A DNA stretch of 64,000 nucleotides, from positions 424,434 to 488,433 of the forward strand of contig NZ_FZNQ01000001.1 in NCBI RefSeq assembly GCF_900188065.1. The letters are read 5' to 3'. The notes under the pieces are model-generated. The model worked only from the letters and a program-made list of their open reading frames with translations, had not been told where the DNA came from and did not search any database. Source of the stretch: Halorubrum vacuolatum (GTDB lineage Archaea > Halobacteriota > Halobacteria > Halobacteriales > Haloferacaceae). The position numbers and the translations under genes are program-made. Below, one piece after another: positions 34,795 through 44,743 of the stretch; within the stretch, counting starts at the first letter, position 1, and each line of letters starts with the position of its first letter.

Positions 34795-35913
34795 CTCACG
34801 CAGCCGCTTCTCGCTCGCCGCATACGAGATCCGCGCGTAGCCGGGGGCGTTGAACGCGCTCCCCGGCACGCAGGCGACGGCCGCCTCCTCGATGGCCGCC
34901 GTACACCACGCCTGATCGTCGTCGTCGACGGGCAACATCATATAAAAAGCCCCGTCGCCGACGTCGACATCGACGCCGTGTTCGTCGAAGAGGTCGACGA
35001 GCAGGTCCCGCCGCTCCTCGAAGGCGGCACGCATCTCCTCGACCTCGTCGTCGGTGTTTTCGAGCGCCTCGACGCCGGCGTGCTGGACGAAGTTCGTCGC
35101 ACACGAGACGGAGTGGGAGTGCAGTTTGCCGGCCTGGCCGACGAACTCCTCGGTGGCGTGGAGGTAGCCGAGCCGCCACCCGGTCATCGAGAAGGCCTTC
35201 GAGAAGCCGTTTATCGTGATCGTTCGGTCGGCCATGCCGTCGAGACTCGCGAGCGACGTAGGCTCGACGCCGTAGGTGATCCGTTCATAGATCTCATCGG
35301 AGATGACCGCGAAGTCGTGTTCGACCGCGAGGTCGCGCACGCCCTCCAAGGCGGCCTCCGAGAAGACCGCCCCCGTCGGGTTCGACGGCGAGTTGACCAC
35401 GAGCAGCTCGGTGTCGTCGGAGACGACTTCGGCGAGCTCGTCGAGGGCGGGCTCGAGCTGGAAGCCGTGCGGGGCGAGGTCGACCCGCGAGAGCGTCCCG
35501 CCGGCGAGTTTGGCCATCGCCTCATACGAGACCCACGCGGGGTCCAAGAGGACGACCTCGTCGCCGTCGTCGATGAGCGTCCCGAATATCTCATACAGCG
35601 CCTGCTTGCCGCCGGGGGTGACGATCACCTCGTCGGCGGTCGCGTCGATGCCGTTGCCGCGAAGCTTCTCCGCGATGGCCTCCCGAAGTTCGGGGATGCC
35701 GTTCGAGGAGGTGTAGCCGGTGTGGCCGGCATCGAGGGCGGCCTTGCCCGCCTCGACGACGGTCTCCGGCGTGTCGAAGTCGGGCTCGCCGACCGAGAGG
35801 TCGATGACGTCGGCGCCCGCCGCCTTCCGCTCCGCCGCGAGGTTCGATATCGCCAGCGTCGCGCTGGGCTCTACGCGTCCGATCCGTTCCGAGTAGTCGT
35901 ATGGGGTGCTCAT
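34759..35913 (-). CDS. PLP-dependent aminotransferase, class I (aspartate aminotransferase-like)
   Basis: 384 residues. PLP lysine Lys239 in NGFSKAFSMTGWRLGYLHA, pyrophosphate and ring contacts NSPSNPTG and DEIYE, start MSTPYDYSERIGRVEPSATLAISNL. Transfers amino groups between an amino acid and a keto acid; substrate not resolved (Asp, aromatic or Ala are candidates). Start ATG 35913 is the only one matching the family. Upstream is ribH on the same strand with a 19-base gap, so likely one transcript ribH-aminotransferase. Confidence 0.9.
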   Translation of the reverse strand: MSTPYDYSERIGRVEPSATLAISNLAAERKAAGADVIDLSVGEPDFDTPETVVEAGKAALDAGHTGYTSSNGIPELREAIAEKLRGNGIDATADEVIVTPGGKQALYEIFGTLIDDGDEVVLLDPAWVSYEAMAKLAGGTLSRVDLAPHGFQLEPALDELAEVVSDDTELLVVNSPSNPTGAVFSEAALEGVRDLAVEHDFAVISDEIYERITYGVEPTSLASLDGMADRTITINGFSKAFSMTGWRLGYLHATEEFVGQAGKLHSHSVSCATNFVQHAGVEALENTDDEVEEMRAAFEERRDLLVDLFDEHGVDVDVGDGAFYMMLPVDDDDQAWCTAAIEEAAVACVPGSAFNAPGYARISYAASEKRLREAVDRLVSNDLL

Positions 35914-35932
35914 TCTCTGTGGTTCCGTATGT

Positions 35933-36349
35933 TCAGGTGTCCGCGGGACCGAGTTCCTCCGCGAGGTCGATCGCGGCGTGAACCGCCTCCGCGCCCTTTT
36001 CGACGCGCTCACGCGCCTCGGCGCCGGACATCCCCGGGCCGCTCACGCCGAAGGTGACGGGGGTGTCGCGGTCGAGGCTCACGTCGGTCAACGCGGCGGC
36101 GGTCGCCTCGGCGATCACGCGGTCGTGGTCGGTGTCGCCCGTGACGATGGCGCCGACGACGGCGACGGCGTCGACCCCCTCGCGGCGTGCGAGGCGATCG
36201 GCCGCGAGCGGGCTATCGTACGCGCCCGGCACCGCGATCTCGTCGGCGATGACGGCGTCGCGTGCCGCGGCCGCCTCACGGGCGGCCTCGGCCATCGGCT
36301 CCGTCACGGAATCGTTGAACCGTGCGACGACCAGTCCCAGCGTAACCAT
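35933..36349 (-). CDS. ribH: 6,7-dimethyl-8-ribityllumazine synthase
   Basis: 138 residues from ATG 36349. RibH motifs: LVVARFNDSVTEPM, VPGAYDSPLAADRLARREGVDAVAVVGAIVTGDTDHDRVIAEA (split) and TPVTFGVSG. Penultimate step of riboflavin synthesis; His in TDHD is the catalytic His. Divergent from the antiporter genes. Length matches archaeal RibH. Confidence 0.95.
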   Translation of the reverse strand: MVTLGLVVARFNDSVTEPMAEAAREAAAARDAVIADEIAVPGAYDSPLAADRLARREGVDAVAVVGAIVTGDTDHDRVIAEATAAALTDVSLDRDTPVTFGVSGPGMSGAEARERVEKGAEAVHAAIDLAEELGPADT

Positions 36350-36473
36350 ACGGATCGCTCGCGTCGGCGACGGCAAATGTCTACCGTTCCGGGACGACGG
36401 ATCCCCCGCAGTCCCACGGTGAATACCAACGCATAAACCACGGAAGCGTGAACGGGGGACAACCCCATCGGTG

Positions 36474-38219
36474 ATGAGTGAAATAGCCCTCGCAGCCGAC
36501 TTCGCGATCATCGTCGTCGTGGCGACGATCATCGGGCTGATCGCCCGCCAGACCGGCCAGCCGACGATCATCGCGTACATCCTGACGGGGATCATCCTCG
36601 GGCCCGTCGCGTTCGACATCGTCACCGACGAGGGGCTCGTCGATCTGATGGCCGAACTCGGGTTCGCGTTCCTCCTCTTCCTGCTCGGGCTCAAGATGCG
36701 GTTTAAAGACATTCAGGAGATCCTTCGCCCGGTGACGAACGTCGCGTTCGGCCAGACCGTCCTCCAGACCGCCCTTGCGTTCCTCGTCGCGTGGGCGCTC
36801 GGGTTCGACACCACGGAGATCCTCGTGATCGCGCTCGCGACCGTCTTCGGGGCGACCCCGATCATCGTGAAGATCCTCACCGACAAGGACGAGATCACGA
36901 GCATGCCCGGCAAGATCGACGTCGGGGTGTTGATCGTCCAGGACATCTATCTCGTGATCGTCCTCGCGCTGTTCGCCGCCGACGACCTCGGCGGGGCGGC
37001 CGACATCGCGACGACGCTCGGCGTCATCCTCGTGATGATCTCGTTCATCGGGATCTTCTCGCTCGCCTCCTCGCGATACGTGCTTCCGAAGCTGTTCCGT
37101 CGCGTCGCGGACAATAAAGAGGTCTTCCTCATCGTCGCCATCGCCTGGGCGTTCCTCTTCGTCGCCATCGCGGAGGGCGCGGATCTCTCCGCGAAGGTCG
37201 GCGCGTTCCTCGCCGGGATCAGCCTCGCACAACTGCCATACAGCAAGGAGCTTGAGGATCGGATCACCCCGATCACGAACTTCTTCATCCTCGTCTTCTT
37301 CGCGACCATCGGCCTCCAGATCGACGGCCTCAACGCCCTGCTCGCCTACTGGTGGCAGGCGATCGTCGCGTCGATCATCCTCATGGTCGGGAACTTCTGG
37401 ATCATGTTCTATCTCATCGACCGCGAGGGGTTCAGCGTCGAGACCTCGTTTTTGGGGTCGATCAACATGATCCAGGTCAGCGAGTTCTCGCTGATCGTCG
37501 GCGCGCTCGCGCTCGATCAAGGATTGATCGAATCCGACGTGCTCGGCTATCTCAGCCTCATGGCGCTGTTTACGATGAGCATTTCGACGTACGTCATCGC
37601 GTACAACCACACCATCTACGCGAAGCTCGAACCGTGGTTCCGTCGCTTCGAGACCGAAGGGGACAAAAGCGATGCGCTGAGCCACTATCGCGACCACGCG
37701 ATCGCGATCGGCTACGACGACATCACCGAACAGGCCCTTCCGAAACTGGAGAAACGGTACAGCCAGGTCGTCGTCATCGACCGGCGAACCGATCACGTCG
37801 AGGAGCTCGAACAGGAGGGCCGCTATGGGTACGTCTTCGGCGACTTCCGACACACCGAGGTTCGCAAGGAGGCGAACCTGAAGGGGGCCGACTTCGTGCT
37901 CTCTTCGAGCGTCGAGCGCGAGGTCAACGAGGCGCTCCTAGCGGAGGTCGCGGACGACGCGACGGTCTTCGTCGAGGCCGAGCGGATCGACGACGCCCGC
38001 GCGCTGTACGAACGGGGAGCGGACTACGTCATCATGAGCACCCATCTGACCGCGGAGAAACTCGCCGAATACGTCGAAGCGCACACCACGGACCGCCACG
38101 CGTTCGAGGAGGCGATCGCCGGCGACCTCTTCGAGATCGCCGCACGACAGCGACGCAGCCGTGACCGATTCACCGGCCAGCCGGGGGTCGGCGACCGCGG
38201 AGGTGAGCACGATGACTGA
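36474..38219 (+). CDS. CPA2 cation:proton antiporter with degenerate RCK domain
   Basis: 581 residues from ATG 36474 (or GTG 36471). About twelve helices; the transport Asp of the FQD-type motif is in VLIVQDIYLVIVLALF. C-terminal RCK/TrkA-N domain begins AIAIGYDDITEQALPKLE at about residue 410, where GxGxxG is replaced by GYDDIT although the following strand VVVIDRR remains. It may thus not bind NAD(H). Moves K+ or Na+ in exchange for H+. Its stop overlaps the start of the next antiporter by 8 bases. Confidence 0.85.
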   Translation: MSEIALAADFAIIVVVATIIGLIARQTGQPTIIAYILTGIILGPVAFDIVTDEGLVDLMAELGFAFLLFLLGLKMRFKDIQEILRPVTNVAFGQTVLQTALAFLVAWALGFDTTEILVIALATVFGATPIIVKILTDKDEITSMPGKIDVGVLIVQDIYLVIVLALFAADDLGGAADIATTLGVILVMISFIGIFSLASSRYVLPKLFRRVADNKEVFLIVAIAWAFLFVAIAEGADLSAKVGAFLAGISLAQLPYSKELEDRITPITNFFILVFFATIGLQIDGLNALLAYWWQAIVASIILMVGNFWIMFYLIDREGFSVETSFLGSINMIQVSEFSLIVGALALDQGLIESDVLGYLSLMALFTMSISTYVIAYNHTIYAKLEPWFRRFETEGDKSDALSHYRDHAIAIGYDDITEQALPKLEKRYSQVVVIDRRTDHVEELEQEGRYGYVFGDFRHTEVRKEANLKGADFVLSSSVEREVNEALLAEVADDATVFVEAERIDDARALYERGADYVIMSTHLTAEKLAEYVEAHTTDRHAFEEAIAGDLFEIAARQRRSRDRFTGQPGVGDRGGEHDD

Positions 38220-39915
38220 ACAGCTGATCATCGCGCTCGCGGTCATCTTCGTCGCCGCCGGCCTCCTCTCGTTAGTCGCAAACCAGTTCGACCTCTCGCC
38301 GATCCCGTTTTACATCCTCGCGGGGCTGCTGATCGGCGGCTTCGAGTACGTGACACAGGAGGAGGTGCTGGTACTTGCACAGTGGGGGATCGCCTTCCTC
38401 GTGTTCGTCTTCGGGATCCGGCTCGACTTCGCGAACGTCCAAACCGTCCTCCGGGACGCGGAGTTTGCGGCGTCGATCCAACTGCTCGTCGTCGGGCCGA
38501 TCGCGTTCGCCATCGGCTACGCGTTCGGCGACCTCTTCGGCTTCGGGGAGCCGGTTCGGAACGCCCTCTATTTCAGCGCGGCCGCCGTCCTCAGCTCGTC
38601 GCTCGTCGGCGGGGAGGTCCTCAGGGGAGAGATCCGGGAAAACCTCGTGCACGGCCGGCTCGCCTCCTCGATCCACTTCTTCGATGACCTCGTCGCACTC
38701 ACGCTGCTCCTCGTCATCACCGCCGACGCGTTCACGGCCGACGCGATCACCTCACAGCTCGGCTACGGCGTGCTGTTCATCGCCGCAGGGCTGTTTCTCT
38801 ACCGGCACGGGTTCCAGATCCTCGTTCGGCTCGCCGACGGGGACGGCGAACTCGTCCTCGTCGGCAGCATCTCCATCCTCATCGCCTTCCTCGCGGCCGC
38901 GGAGTATGTGGGCCTCTCCATCGTCGTCGGCGCGTTCGCCGCGGGGATCGCCATCCGGGACGACGGCACGAACACGCTCGAGGTCCGCAACGGGATCGAC
39001 TCGATCGCCGACTTCTTCGGGGCCATCTTCTTCGTCACCATCGGCGCGCTCGTCTCGATCCCCACCGTCGAGGTGGCGCTCGTGGCGGCGGCACTCGTCG
39101 GGGTCGTGTTGATCTTGAACCCGCTCGTGCACACGCTGGCGTTTATGTATGAGGGCTATGATTCCCGGACGGCGTTCCTCGCGAGTTCGAGCCTGAATCA
39201 GGTGAGCGAGTTCTCGCTCATCATCGCGATCCAGGCGCTTCTGCTCGGGACGATCGTCGACGCGGTATTCGAGGCGATCATCCTCGCCGCCGTCGTGACG
39301 ATGGCGCTGACACCCGCCGCCCGCCGATGGAAAGACCGGATCTTCGAACTCGTCGTCTCACGCGTCTTCCGCAAACAGCGGACCCGAAAGGTCGACGAGC
39401 GAAGCGAGGTCGACGGGACGATCGACGATCACGTCATCGTGCTCGGATACGGGCGGCAGGGACGACGCATCGCCGAACGGCTCGAGGAGCTCGATCGACC
39501 GTACGTGGTGATCGAAAACGATCCCATGCTCTGGGATGAGTTGCGGGCGAACTGCCGGAGCTACGTCCTCGGCGACGCGATGTCGGCGTATTCGTGGGAG
39601 AAAGCCGGGATCGACCGTGCCGCGCTCGTCGTCTCGACCGTGGATCATCGGGAGCTATCGGAGACGATCTGCACGCTCGAGACCGACGCCGACCTCCTCC
39701 TGCGTTCGGAGTCGTCGGCCGAAGCCGAGCAGTTGCTCGATGCCGGCGCGGCCTACGTTACCGTACCGAACGTGGTTGCCGGCAGGGAGCTCGTCGAGAT
39801 CGTCGAGGCGTTATCCACCGGCGAGCGCGAGATCTCGACCCTGAAGCGCGAGCACCTCGAGATGCTCGATGCGATAGAGCACGCTGGGTTTGCGAGTCGA
39901 TACGCGCGGTACTGA
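38212..39915 (+). CDS. CPA2 cation:proton antiporter with intact RCK domain
   Basis: 567 residues from ATG 38212. Twelve helices with the transport Asp in HFFDDLVALTLLLVI, and a complete TrkA-N domain: HVIVLGYGRQGRRIAERLEELDRPYVVIEND (split), GxGxxG at about residue 410. The tandem overlapping arrangement with the preceding paralogue implies equal expression and possibly a heteromer in which only this subunit binds nucleotide. Confidence 0.88.
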   Translation: MTEQLIIALAVIFVAAGLLSLVANQFDLSPIPFYILAGLLIGGFEYVTQEEVLVLAQWGIAFLVFVFGIRLDFANVQTVLRDAEFAASIQLLVVGPIAFAIGYAFGDLFGFGEPVRNALYFSAAAVLSSSLVGGEVLRGEIRENLVHGRLASSIHFFDDLVALTLLLVITADAFTADAITSQLGYGVLFIAAGLFLYRHGFQILVRLADGDGELVLVGSISILIAFLAAAEYVGLSIVVGAFAAGIAIRDDGTNTLEVRNGIDSIADFFGAIFFVTIGALVSIPTVEVALVAAALVGVVLILNPLVHTLAFMYEGYDSRTAFLASSSLNQVSEFSLIIAIQALLLGTIVDAVFEAIILAAVVTMALTPAARRWKDRIFELVVSRVFRKQRTRKVDERSEVDGTIDDHVIVLGYGRQGRRIAERLEELDRPYVVIENDPMLWDELRANCRSYVLGDAMSAYSWEKAGIDRAALVVSTVDHRELSETICTLETDADLLLRSESSAEAEQLLDAGAAYVTVPNVVAGRELVEIVEALSTGEREISTLKREHLEMLDAIEHAGFASRYARY

Positions 39916-39960
39916 GGGGACGGGCGGCGCAAACAGCATCAAACAGCGTCAACGCCGGCT

Positions 39961-40155
39961 TCAGAACGGGCCGTCGAGAGACTCGTGGACGAAAAAGATC
40001 AACGCGAGCCCGACGAGAAAGAGCGGAATGGCGATCGCTACCGAGAGTTCGATCGCCTCGGCCAGCCCGAGCGCGGCGTAGACGAGGAGCCCGACGGCGA
40101 TCCCGTAGATCACGAGGTTGCGAGCGACCCGGGCGACTTCCGTCGTTTCGAGCAT
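39961..40155 (-). CDS. Small two-helix membrane protein
   Basis: 64 residues: MLETTEVARVARNLVIYGIAVGLLVYAALGLAEAIELSVAIAIPLFLVGLALIFFVHESLDGPF, two helices (about 12-30 and 36-56), split reading here only for scale. No family recognised. Convergent with the antiporter gene 45 bases away and next to the kinase. Confidence 0.6.
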   Translation of the reverse strand: MLETTEVARVARNLVIYGIAVGLLVYAALGLAEAIELSVAIAIPLFLVGLALIFFVHESLDGPF

Positions 40156-40343
40156 GTCCGTGATTCTCGAACGGGCTCAAAAGTATTGTCGATCCCACGA
40201 GTGTCGTGGATCGACCAGCGACACCATCCTCATGTATCGTCCACAGAAGCGGTCTCACGTGCCATTCCTCACGTTCACCACGACGGCCATATGACGCAGA
40301 GCGAGGCCCGAAAGATTATTTACACCGATTCCGATACGGGAAT

Positions 40344-42998
40344 ATGACCGCGAAAATCTCCGTCCTCCACGCCGATGATGAGCCCGATTTTGCGGAGATG
40401 GTCGCCACGTTTCTGGAACGGGAGGATGATCGCCTGGAGATCGACACCGTATCGAGTGCGGACGAGGGTCTCGATCGACTCTCACGGGATGAGTATCAGT
40501 GTATCATCTCCGACTACGACATGCCGGGTACCGACGGCATCGAGTTCCTCCGTCGCGTCCGCGATCGATGGCCCGACGTTCCGTTTATTCTGTTCACCGG
40601 CAAGGGCAGCGAGGAAGTCGCCAGCGAGGCCATCTCAGCCGGGGTGACCGATTATCTTCAAAAACGCCCCGGCACGGAACGGTACCAACTCCTCGCGAAC
40701 CGCCTCACCAATGCCGTCGATCAACATCGGGCCGAACGACGGCTTCACGAGGAACGACGGCGGTTTCGAGCGCTCTTCGACCGGTTCTCGCAGGCGACGG
40801 TTGAGATCGAATTCGACGATGACGAGCCGATCATCACACGGGTGAATCCCGCCTTCGAGGACACCTTCGGATACGACGCCGAGACGCTCATCGGGAACTC
40901 AGCCGATCGGTATCTCATTCCCGACGGCCGGCGATCGGAGGCCGAGGCGGTCAATCGCCAACTGCGAAGCGGTGGGTACACGACCCCGAAACCGGTGACG
41001 AGACGGACCGCGGACGGCCCTCGGAAGTTCCTGTTGCAAACGGCGGTCTATGACGACGGTACCAGTGGATTCGTCATCTATACCGACATCACCGAAGCCG
41101 AGGAACGCGAGCGGGCGCTCGAACGAAGCCGTGGACTGTTGCGTCACACGCAGGAACTGGCCGGCGTTGGCGGCTGGGAAGCCGACGTGGAAACCGGCGA
41201 GCAGCGATGGACACGTGGCACGTACGCGATTCACGGACTCGATCCGGACGGCGAGTTCGATCCAGCGATCGACGCGGGGATCGAGTTCTATCATCCGGAC
41301 GACCAGGGAACGATAGCGGAGGCGGTCGAACGGTGCCGGACGCATGGCGATCCGTTCGAACACGAGCTTCGATTGAACACTGCCGAGAACGACGAGAAGT
41401 GGGTCAAAGCCACCGGTGAGCCCGTATACGAGGATGGCGAGATCGTCACGATCCGAGGGGCGATCCAGGATATCACGGCCCAGAAGGAACGGGAACGCCA
41501 CCTACAACAGTACGAGCAACTGGTCAGGTACTCCCCGGAACTGCTCGTCCTGTTGGATGAGGGGATGACCGTGGAGTATCAGAGCCCGCCGTCGCCGTTG
41601 CTCGAGTGGGAGCCGCTGGACGTCGACGGCGTGGACCCACTCGGGTACATTCATCCTGAGGATCATGACGCGGTGAGACGACAGACGACCCAGTTAGCCG
41701 AACACCCGGATGAGGTCGTCACGACCGAGTTTCGGGTACGGGACGCTGACGACGAGTGGCGATGGGTCGAGAGCCGCGCACAGAACTTCATCGACGACGA
41801 GCCGCTCGATGGGGTTTTGGCCGCGATGCGTGAGATATCCACGCGTAAACGTCAGGAGCAACAGCTTGCCCAATATAGCACCTTCCTAGAACAGCTCCAC
41901 GAGACGACCCAAACCCTCCTGGAGACGACCGACGTCGACGAGGCAGCCCGATCTATCATTACGGGGATCGAGACCATCTTCGAGTTCGATATCGTTGGTG
42001 TCTGGCTACGGGCGGACGATCGGTGTGCACTCGAGCCGGTTGCGACCTCGGAGCGTGGCCAAGATCTGATCGCGGAGCCGCCGACGTACACGCCGGAGGG
42101 ACGGTCGCTATCGTGGGCTGCCTACGAGGAGGGAACGCTGCGATACATCGCCGATATGAGCGAACACGATCAACGGATGAATCCGGACACACTGATCGGA
42201 AGCGAACTGATCGTCCCGATCGGTCGCTACGGTGTGTTGAACATCGGCGCAACCGAACCTGAGGGGTTCACCGAGCAGGATATCAAACTGCTCGAACTGT
42301 GGAGTGACACGCTCAGGGTTATCCTCGAACGGATCACACAGATCGAACTGCTTCGGAAACGCGAAGCCGAACTCACCCGTGAACGTGACCGACTCGATGA
42401 GTTCACCGGGATCCTCTCACACGACCTTCGAAACCCATTAACCGTCGCACAGGGGCGGCTCCGACTCGCTGCAGAGGAGACCGGAAACGACCATCTGTTA
42501 CCGGCAACACGAGCGCTGGATCGGATAGAGACGCTGCTCGATGAATCGCTCGCGTTGGCCCGACAGGGGAAGGTCGTCGGTGAAACGGAGTCGGTGGCCG
42601 TCGAAGCGATCGCCAAGGAGTGCTGGGAGACCGTTCCCACCGAGGCGGCAACGCTTGCGATCGAGGACCCGCCAACGATACGGGCGGATACGGACCGGTT
42701 ACCGCAAGTCTTTGAGAACCTCTTCACGAATGCGGTTGAACATAGCGGACGATCGGTCACGATCACCGTACGGGGGATCGACGGGGGATTCTGCGTGGCC
42801 GATGACGGCGTGGGTATTCCGGCCGAAGACCGATCACGGCTGTTCGAACGCGGCGTGACAACGAGCGGTGACGGACGGGGCTTTGGATTGGCGATCGTCA
42901 AACAGATCTGTGAGGCACATGGGTGGCAGATCGACGTGGCCGAGAGCGACGCCGGCGGCGCGCAATTTCGTATCACGAACGTCGATCTCATCGAGTGA
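40344..42998 (+). CDS. REC-PAS-PAS-PAS-GAF sensor histidine kinase
   Basis: 884 residues. N-terminal receiver (1-120, acceptor probably Asp57 in ISDYDMPG), PAS domains at about 145-260, 280-385 and 390-500, a GAF domain at about 520-670, then HisKA with FTGILSHDLRNPL (His near residue 692) and HATPase: N-box FENLFTNAVEHS, G1 VADDGVGIP, F-box LFERGV, G2 GRGFGLAIV. All catalytic motifs are intact. No membrane helices, so a cytoplasmic sensor, probably of redox or light-type signals through PAS/GAF. The fused receiver suggests a phosphorelay. Start ATG 40344 has TATA-like ATTATTTACAC about 30 bases upstream. Confidence 0.93.
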   Translation: MTAKISVLHADDEPDFAEMVATFLEREDDRLEIDTVSSADEGLDRLSRDEYQCIISDYDMPGTDGIEFLRRVRDRWPDVPFILFTGKGSEEVASEAISAGVTDYLQKRPGTERYQLLANRLTNAVDQHRAERRLHEERRRFRALFDRFSQATVEIEFDDDEPIITRVNPAFEDTFGYDAETLIGNSADRYLIPDGRRSEAEAVNRQLRSGGYTTPKPVTRRTADGPRKFLLQTAVYDDGTSGFVIYTDITEAEERERALERSRGLLRHTQELAGVGGWEADVETGEQRWTRGTYAIHGLDPDGEFDPAIDAGIEFYHPDDQGTIAEAVERCRTHGDPFEHELRLNTAENDEKWVKATGEPVYEDGEIVTIRGAIQDITAQKERERHLQQYEQLVRYSPELLVLLDEGMTVEYQSPPSPLLEWEPLDVDGVDPLGYIHPEDHDAVRRQTTQLAEHPDEVVTTEFRVRDADDEWRWVESRAQNFIDDEPLDGVLAAMREISTRKRQEQQLAQYSTFLEQLHETTQTLLETTDVDEAARSIITGIETIFEFDIVGVWLRADDRCALEPVATSERGQDLIAEPPTYTPEGRSLSWAAYEEGTLRYIADMSEHDQRMNPDTLIGSELIVPIGRYGVLNIGATEPEGFTEQDIKLLELWSDTLRVILERITQIELLRKREAELTRERDRLDEFTGILSHDLRNPLTVAQGRLRLAAEETGNDHLLPATRALDRIETLLDESLALARQGKVVGETESVAVEAIAKECWETVPTEAATLAIEDPPTIRADTDRLPQVFENLFTNAVEHSGRSVTITVRGIDGGFCVADDGVGIPAEDRSRLFERGVTTSGDGRGFGLAIVKQICEAHGWQIDVAESDAGGAQFRITNVDLIE

Positions 42999-43085
42999 TC
43001 GATCGATATCCCCGGCAGGGCTGCACGCCGTTCCCGTTGATCCACCGTCGACGCGTCTATACGGCCGTATCACGTATCGGCGTTC

Positions 43086-43622
43086 ATGAGCGAAACTGAA
43101 ACCGCGACGCTCGGTGGCGGCTGTTTCTGGTGTGTCGAAGCGGCGTTCAAGGAGCTTCCCGGCGTTGTCGAGGTCACCTCGGGCTACGCGGGCGGCCATA
43201 CCGAGGATCCCACCTATCGGGAGGTCTGCAGCGGACGGACGGGCCACGCCGAGGTCGTCGCCGTGGAGTACGATCCGGACGTACTCCCATATCCGGACGT
43301 GCTGAAGGTGTTTTTCACCGTCCACGACCCGACACAGCTCAACCGACAGGGGCCGGACGTGGGAAGCCAGTACCGGTCGATCATCCTGACACACGACGAC
43401 GAGCAGGCGCGCATCGCCGCGGAATACATCGAGGAGCTCGAAGCCGAGAGCGTCTATGACGACGAGATCGTCACCGAGGTCGAACCGCTGTCGACGTTTT
43501 ATCGCGCCGAGGAGAAACACCAGGACTACTACGAGAAGAACCCGGGCGACGCCTACTGTACGTTCCACGCCGACCCGAAGATCGAGAAGGTTCGCAACCT
43601 GTTCGTCGAAGCTGAACGCTGA
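43086..43622 (+). CDS. msrA: Peptide methionine sulfoxide reductase MsrA
   Basis: 178 residues. Active-site motif GGCFWCVEAAFKELPGVVEVTSGYAGG with Cys13 the catalytic residue, and VFFTVHDPTQLNRQGPDVGSQYRS. Repairs methionine S-sulfoxide using thioredoxin; a recycling Cys is in YCTFHADPK. Cytoplasmic. 87 bases after the kinase gene. Confidence 0.95.
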   Translation: MSETETATLGGGCFWCVEAAFKELPGVVEVTSGYAGGHTEDPTYREVCSGRTGHAEVVAVEYDPDVLPYPDVLKVFFTVHDPTQLNRQGPDVGSQYRSIILTHDDEQARIAAEYIEELEAESVYDDEIVTEVEPLSTFYRAEEKHQDYYEKNPGDAYCTFHADPKIEKVRNLFVEAER

Positions 43623-44259
43623 TCGGCGTTTCAGTAGAATCGACAGCTCGATAGAATCGACGTCGCGTCCGACGCGAGCGTCGGTCGCTTCCACGGGTTC
43701 GAAGATCGGATTCGGGGGCGGTGTGGGAGCGGGATTCCCGAACCCGAATGCACACGGACGACGGACGGTGGAAGCGAGTGCCCGGCCCGCCGTGCCCGGT
43801 ACGGGGATAGCCGGCCGGTTACGTCCGCGGCATATGCCACAATGGAGATCTATTTAATGAAGCCATCGGCCAAACTATTCGATCTGATAACTGAGGGCGA
43901 GCGATGCGACTTCATCGCGGGGTGCAAGCGACCTGGTGCCGGTGATTGACGGCAGAGGTATCGAAGCCGACAGGGGAGCTGCCGGAGATCGGCAGCGGAA
44001 GTATCGAGGCCGATGGGCGAGGTGCGGCGGTCCCGTCAGTGACCGGACGAGGACACAACGAAAGGCGAAGGGAGGCGGGTTGATGGGCGATCGGCAACAC
44101 GATGGACCCCCGGATCGTGTCGGGCCGCTCACCCGGTGGCGGACGGGCGCGGTCGATTTTTTCTGCCGAATCCAACGAGAAAAGCGTCGGTCTCCGGCGA
44201 ACATAGCTACGGCCTTCTTACGTTTAAAGGTAGGCGTTTCCTCGCCGGCGCCGATCGAC
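43623..44259. other. Gene-free region with imperfect short duplications
   Basis: No gene supported. AGAATCGAC occurs twice 17 bases apart near 43635-43665. A partly duplicated 40-base segment (GGTATCGAAGCCGACAGGGG and AGTATCGAGGCCGATGGGCG) lies near 43955-44015. Several open frames here are GC shadows. Confidence 0.4.
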
Positions 44260-44688
44260 TCACACGTCGACGCGAACCGAGCGCCGGAGCGCGCGTTCGA
44301 GGTTGTCGAGTTCGGCGTCGAAGTTGCGTTTGAAGAAGGTCTCGACGCCCGGCAGCCGACCGTCGACGACGAACTCGTTCGCGAGCCGACAGCCGTCCTC
44401 GGTTTCCGTGATCGTGTGTTCGCCCGTCACGCGGAACGCGCGGGAACGGCCGACGAACTTCACGTGCCGCGGGGGATCACGGGCGACTTCCTCGGTCTCG
44501 ACGGCGATCGTCGAGCGGATCATCGGGATCGGCAGCGCGACCTGCCACGTCGCGCGTCCAGCACCGTGGACGGTGAAGGTATCCACCACGCTGATCGCGC
44601 CGGCGCGCTGTTCGGCGTCCGAGATGAACGCCCACACGTCCTCGACGGGGGCGTCGAACTCGAACGTCCGAGAGGCTCGGACGGTCAT
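44260..44688 (-). CDS. SRPBCC (START-like) family protein
   Basis: 142 residues from ATG 44688. Helix-grip fold pattern: TFEFDAPVEDVWAFISDAEQRAGAISVVDTFTVHG, EEVARDPPRHVKFVG and the C-terminal helix LPGVETFFKRNFDAELDNLERALR, split. Binds a hydrophobic ligand or acts as a chaperone. Last gene of the leftward copper operon, though 55 bases separate it from the SCO gene. Confidence 0.8.
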   Translation of the reverse strand: MTVRASRTFEFDAPVEDVWAFISDAEQRAGAISVVDTFTVHGAGRATWQVALPIPMIRSTIAVETEEVARDPPRHVKFVGRSRAFRVTGEHTITETEDGCRLANEFVVDGRLPGVETFFKRNFDAELDNLERALRRSVRVDV

Positions 44689-44743
44689 ATGTCGATAGTT
44701 GTCGCGGCGGGGGGTTAAAGCAAACGGGGTCACGGGCGGGCGA

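Noticed and set aside
36381..37853. 490-residue acidic frame opposite the first antiporter gene
   Set aside because: Antisense shadow; the plus strand encodes a clear transporter.
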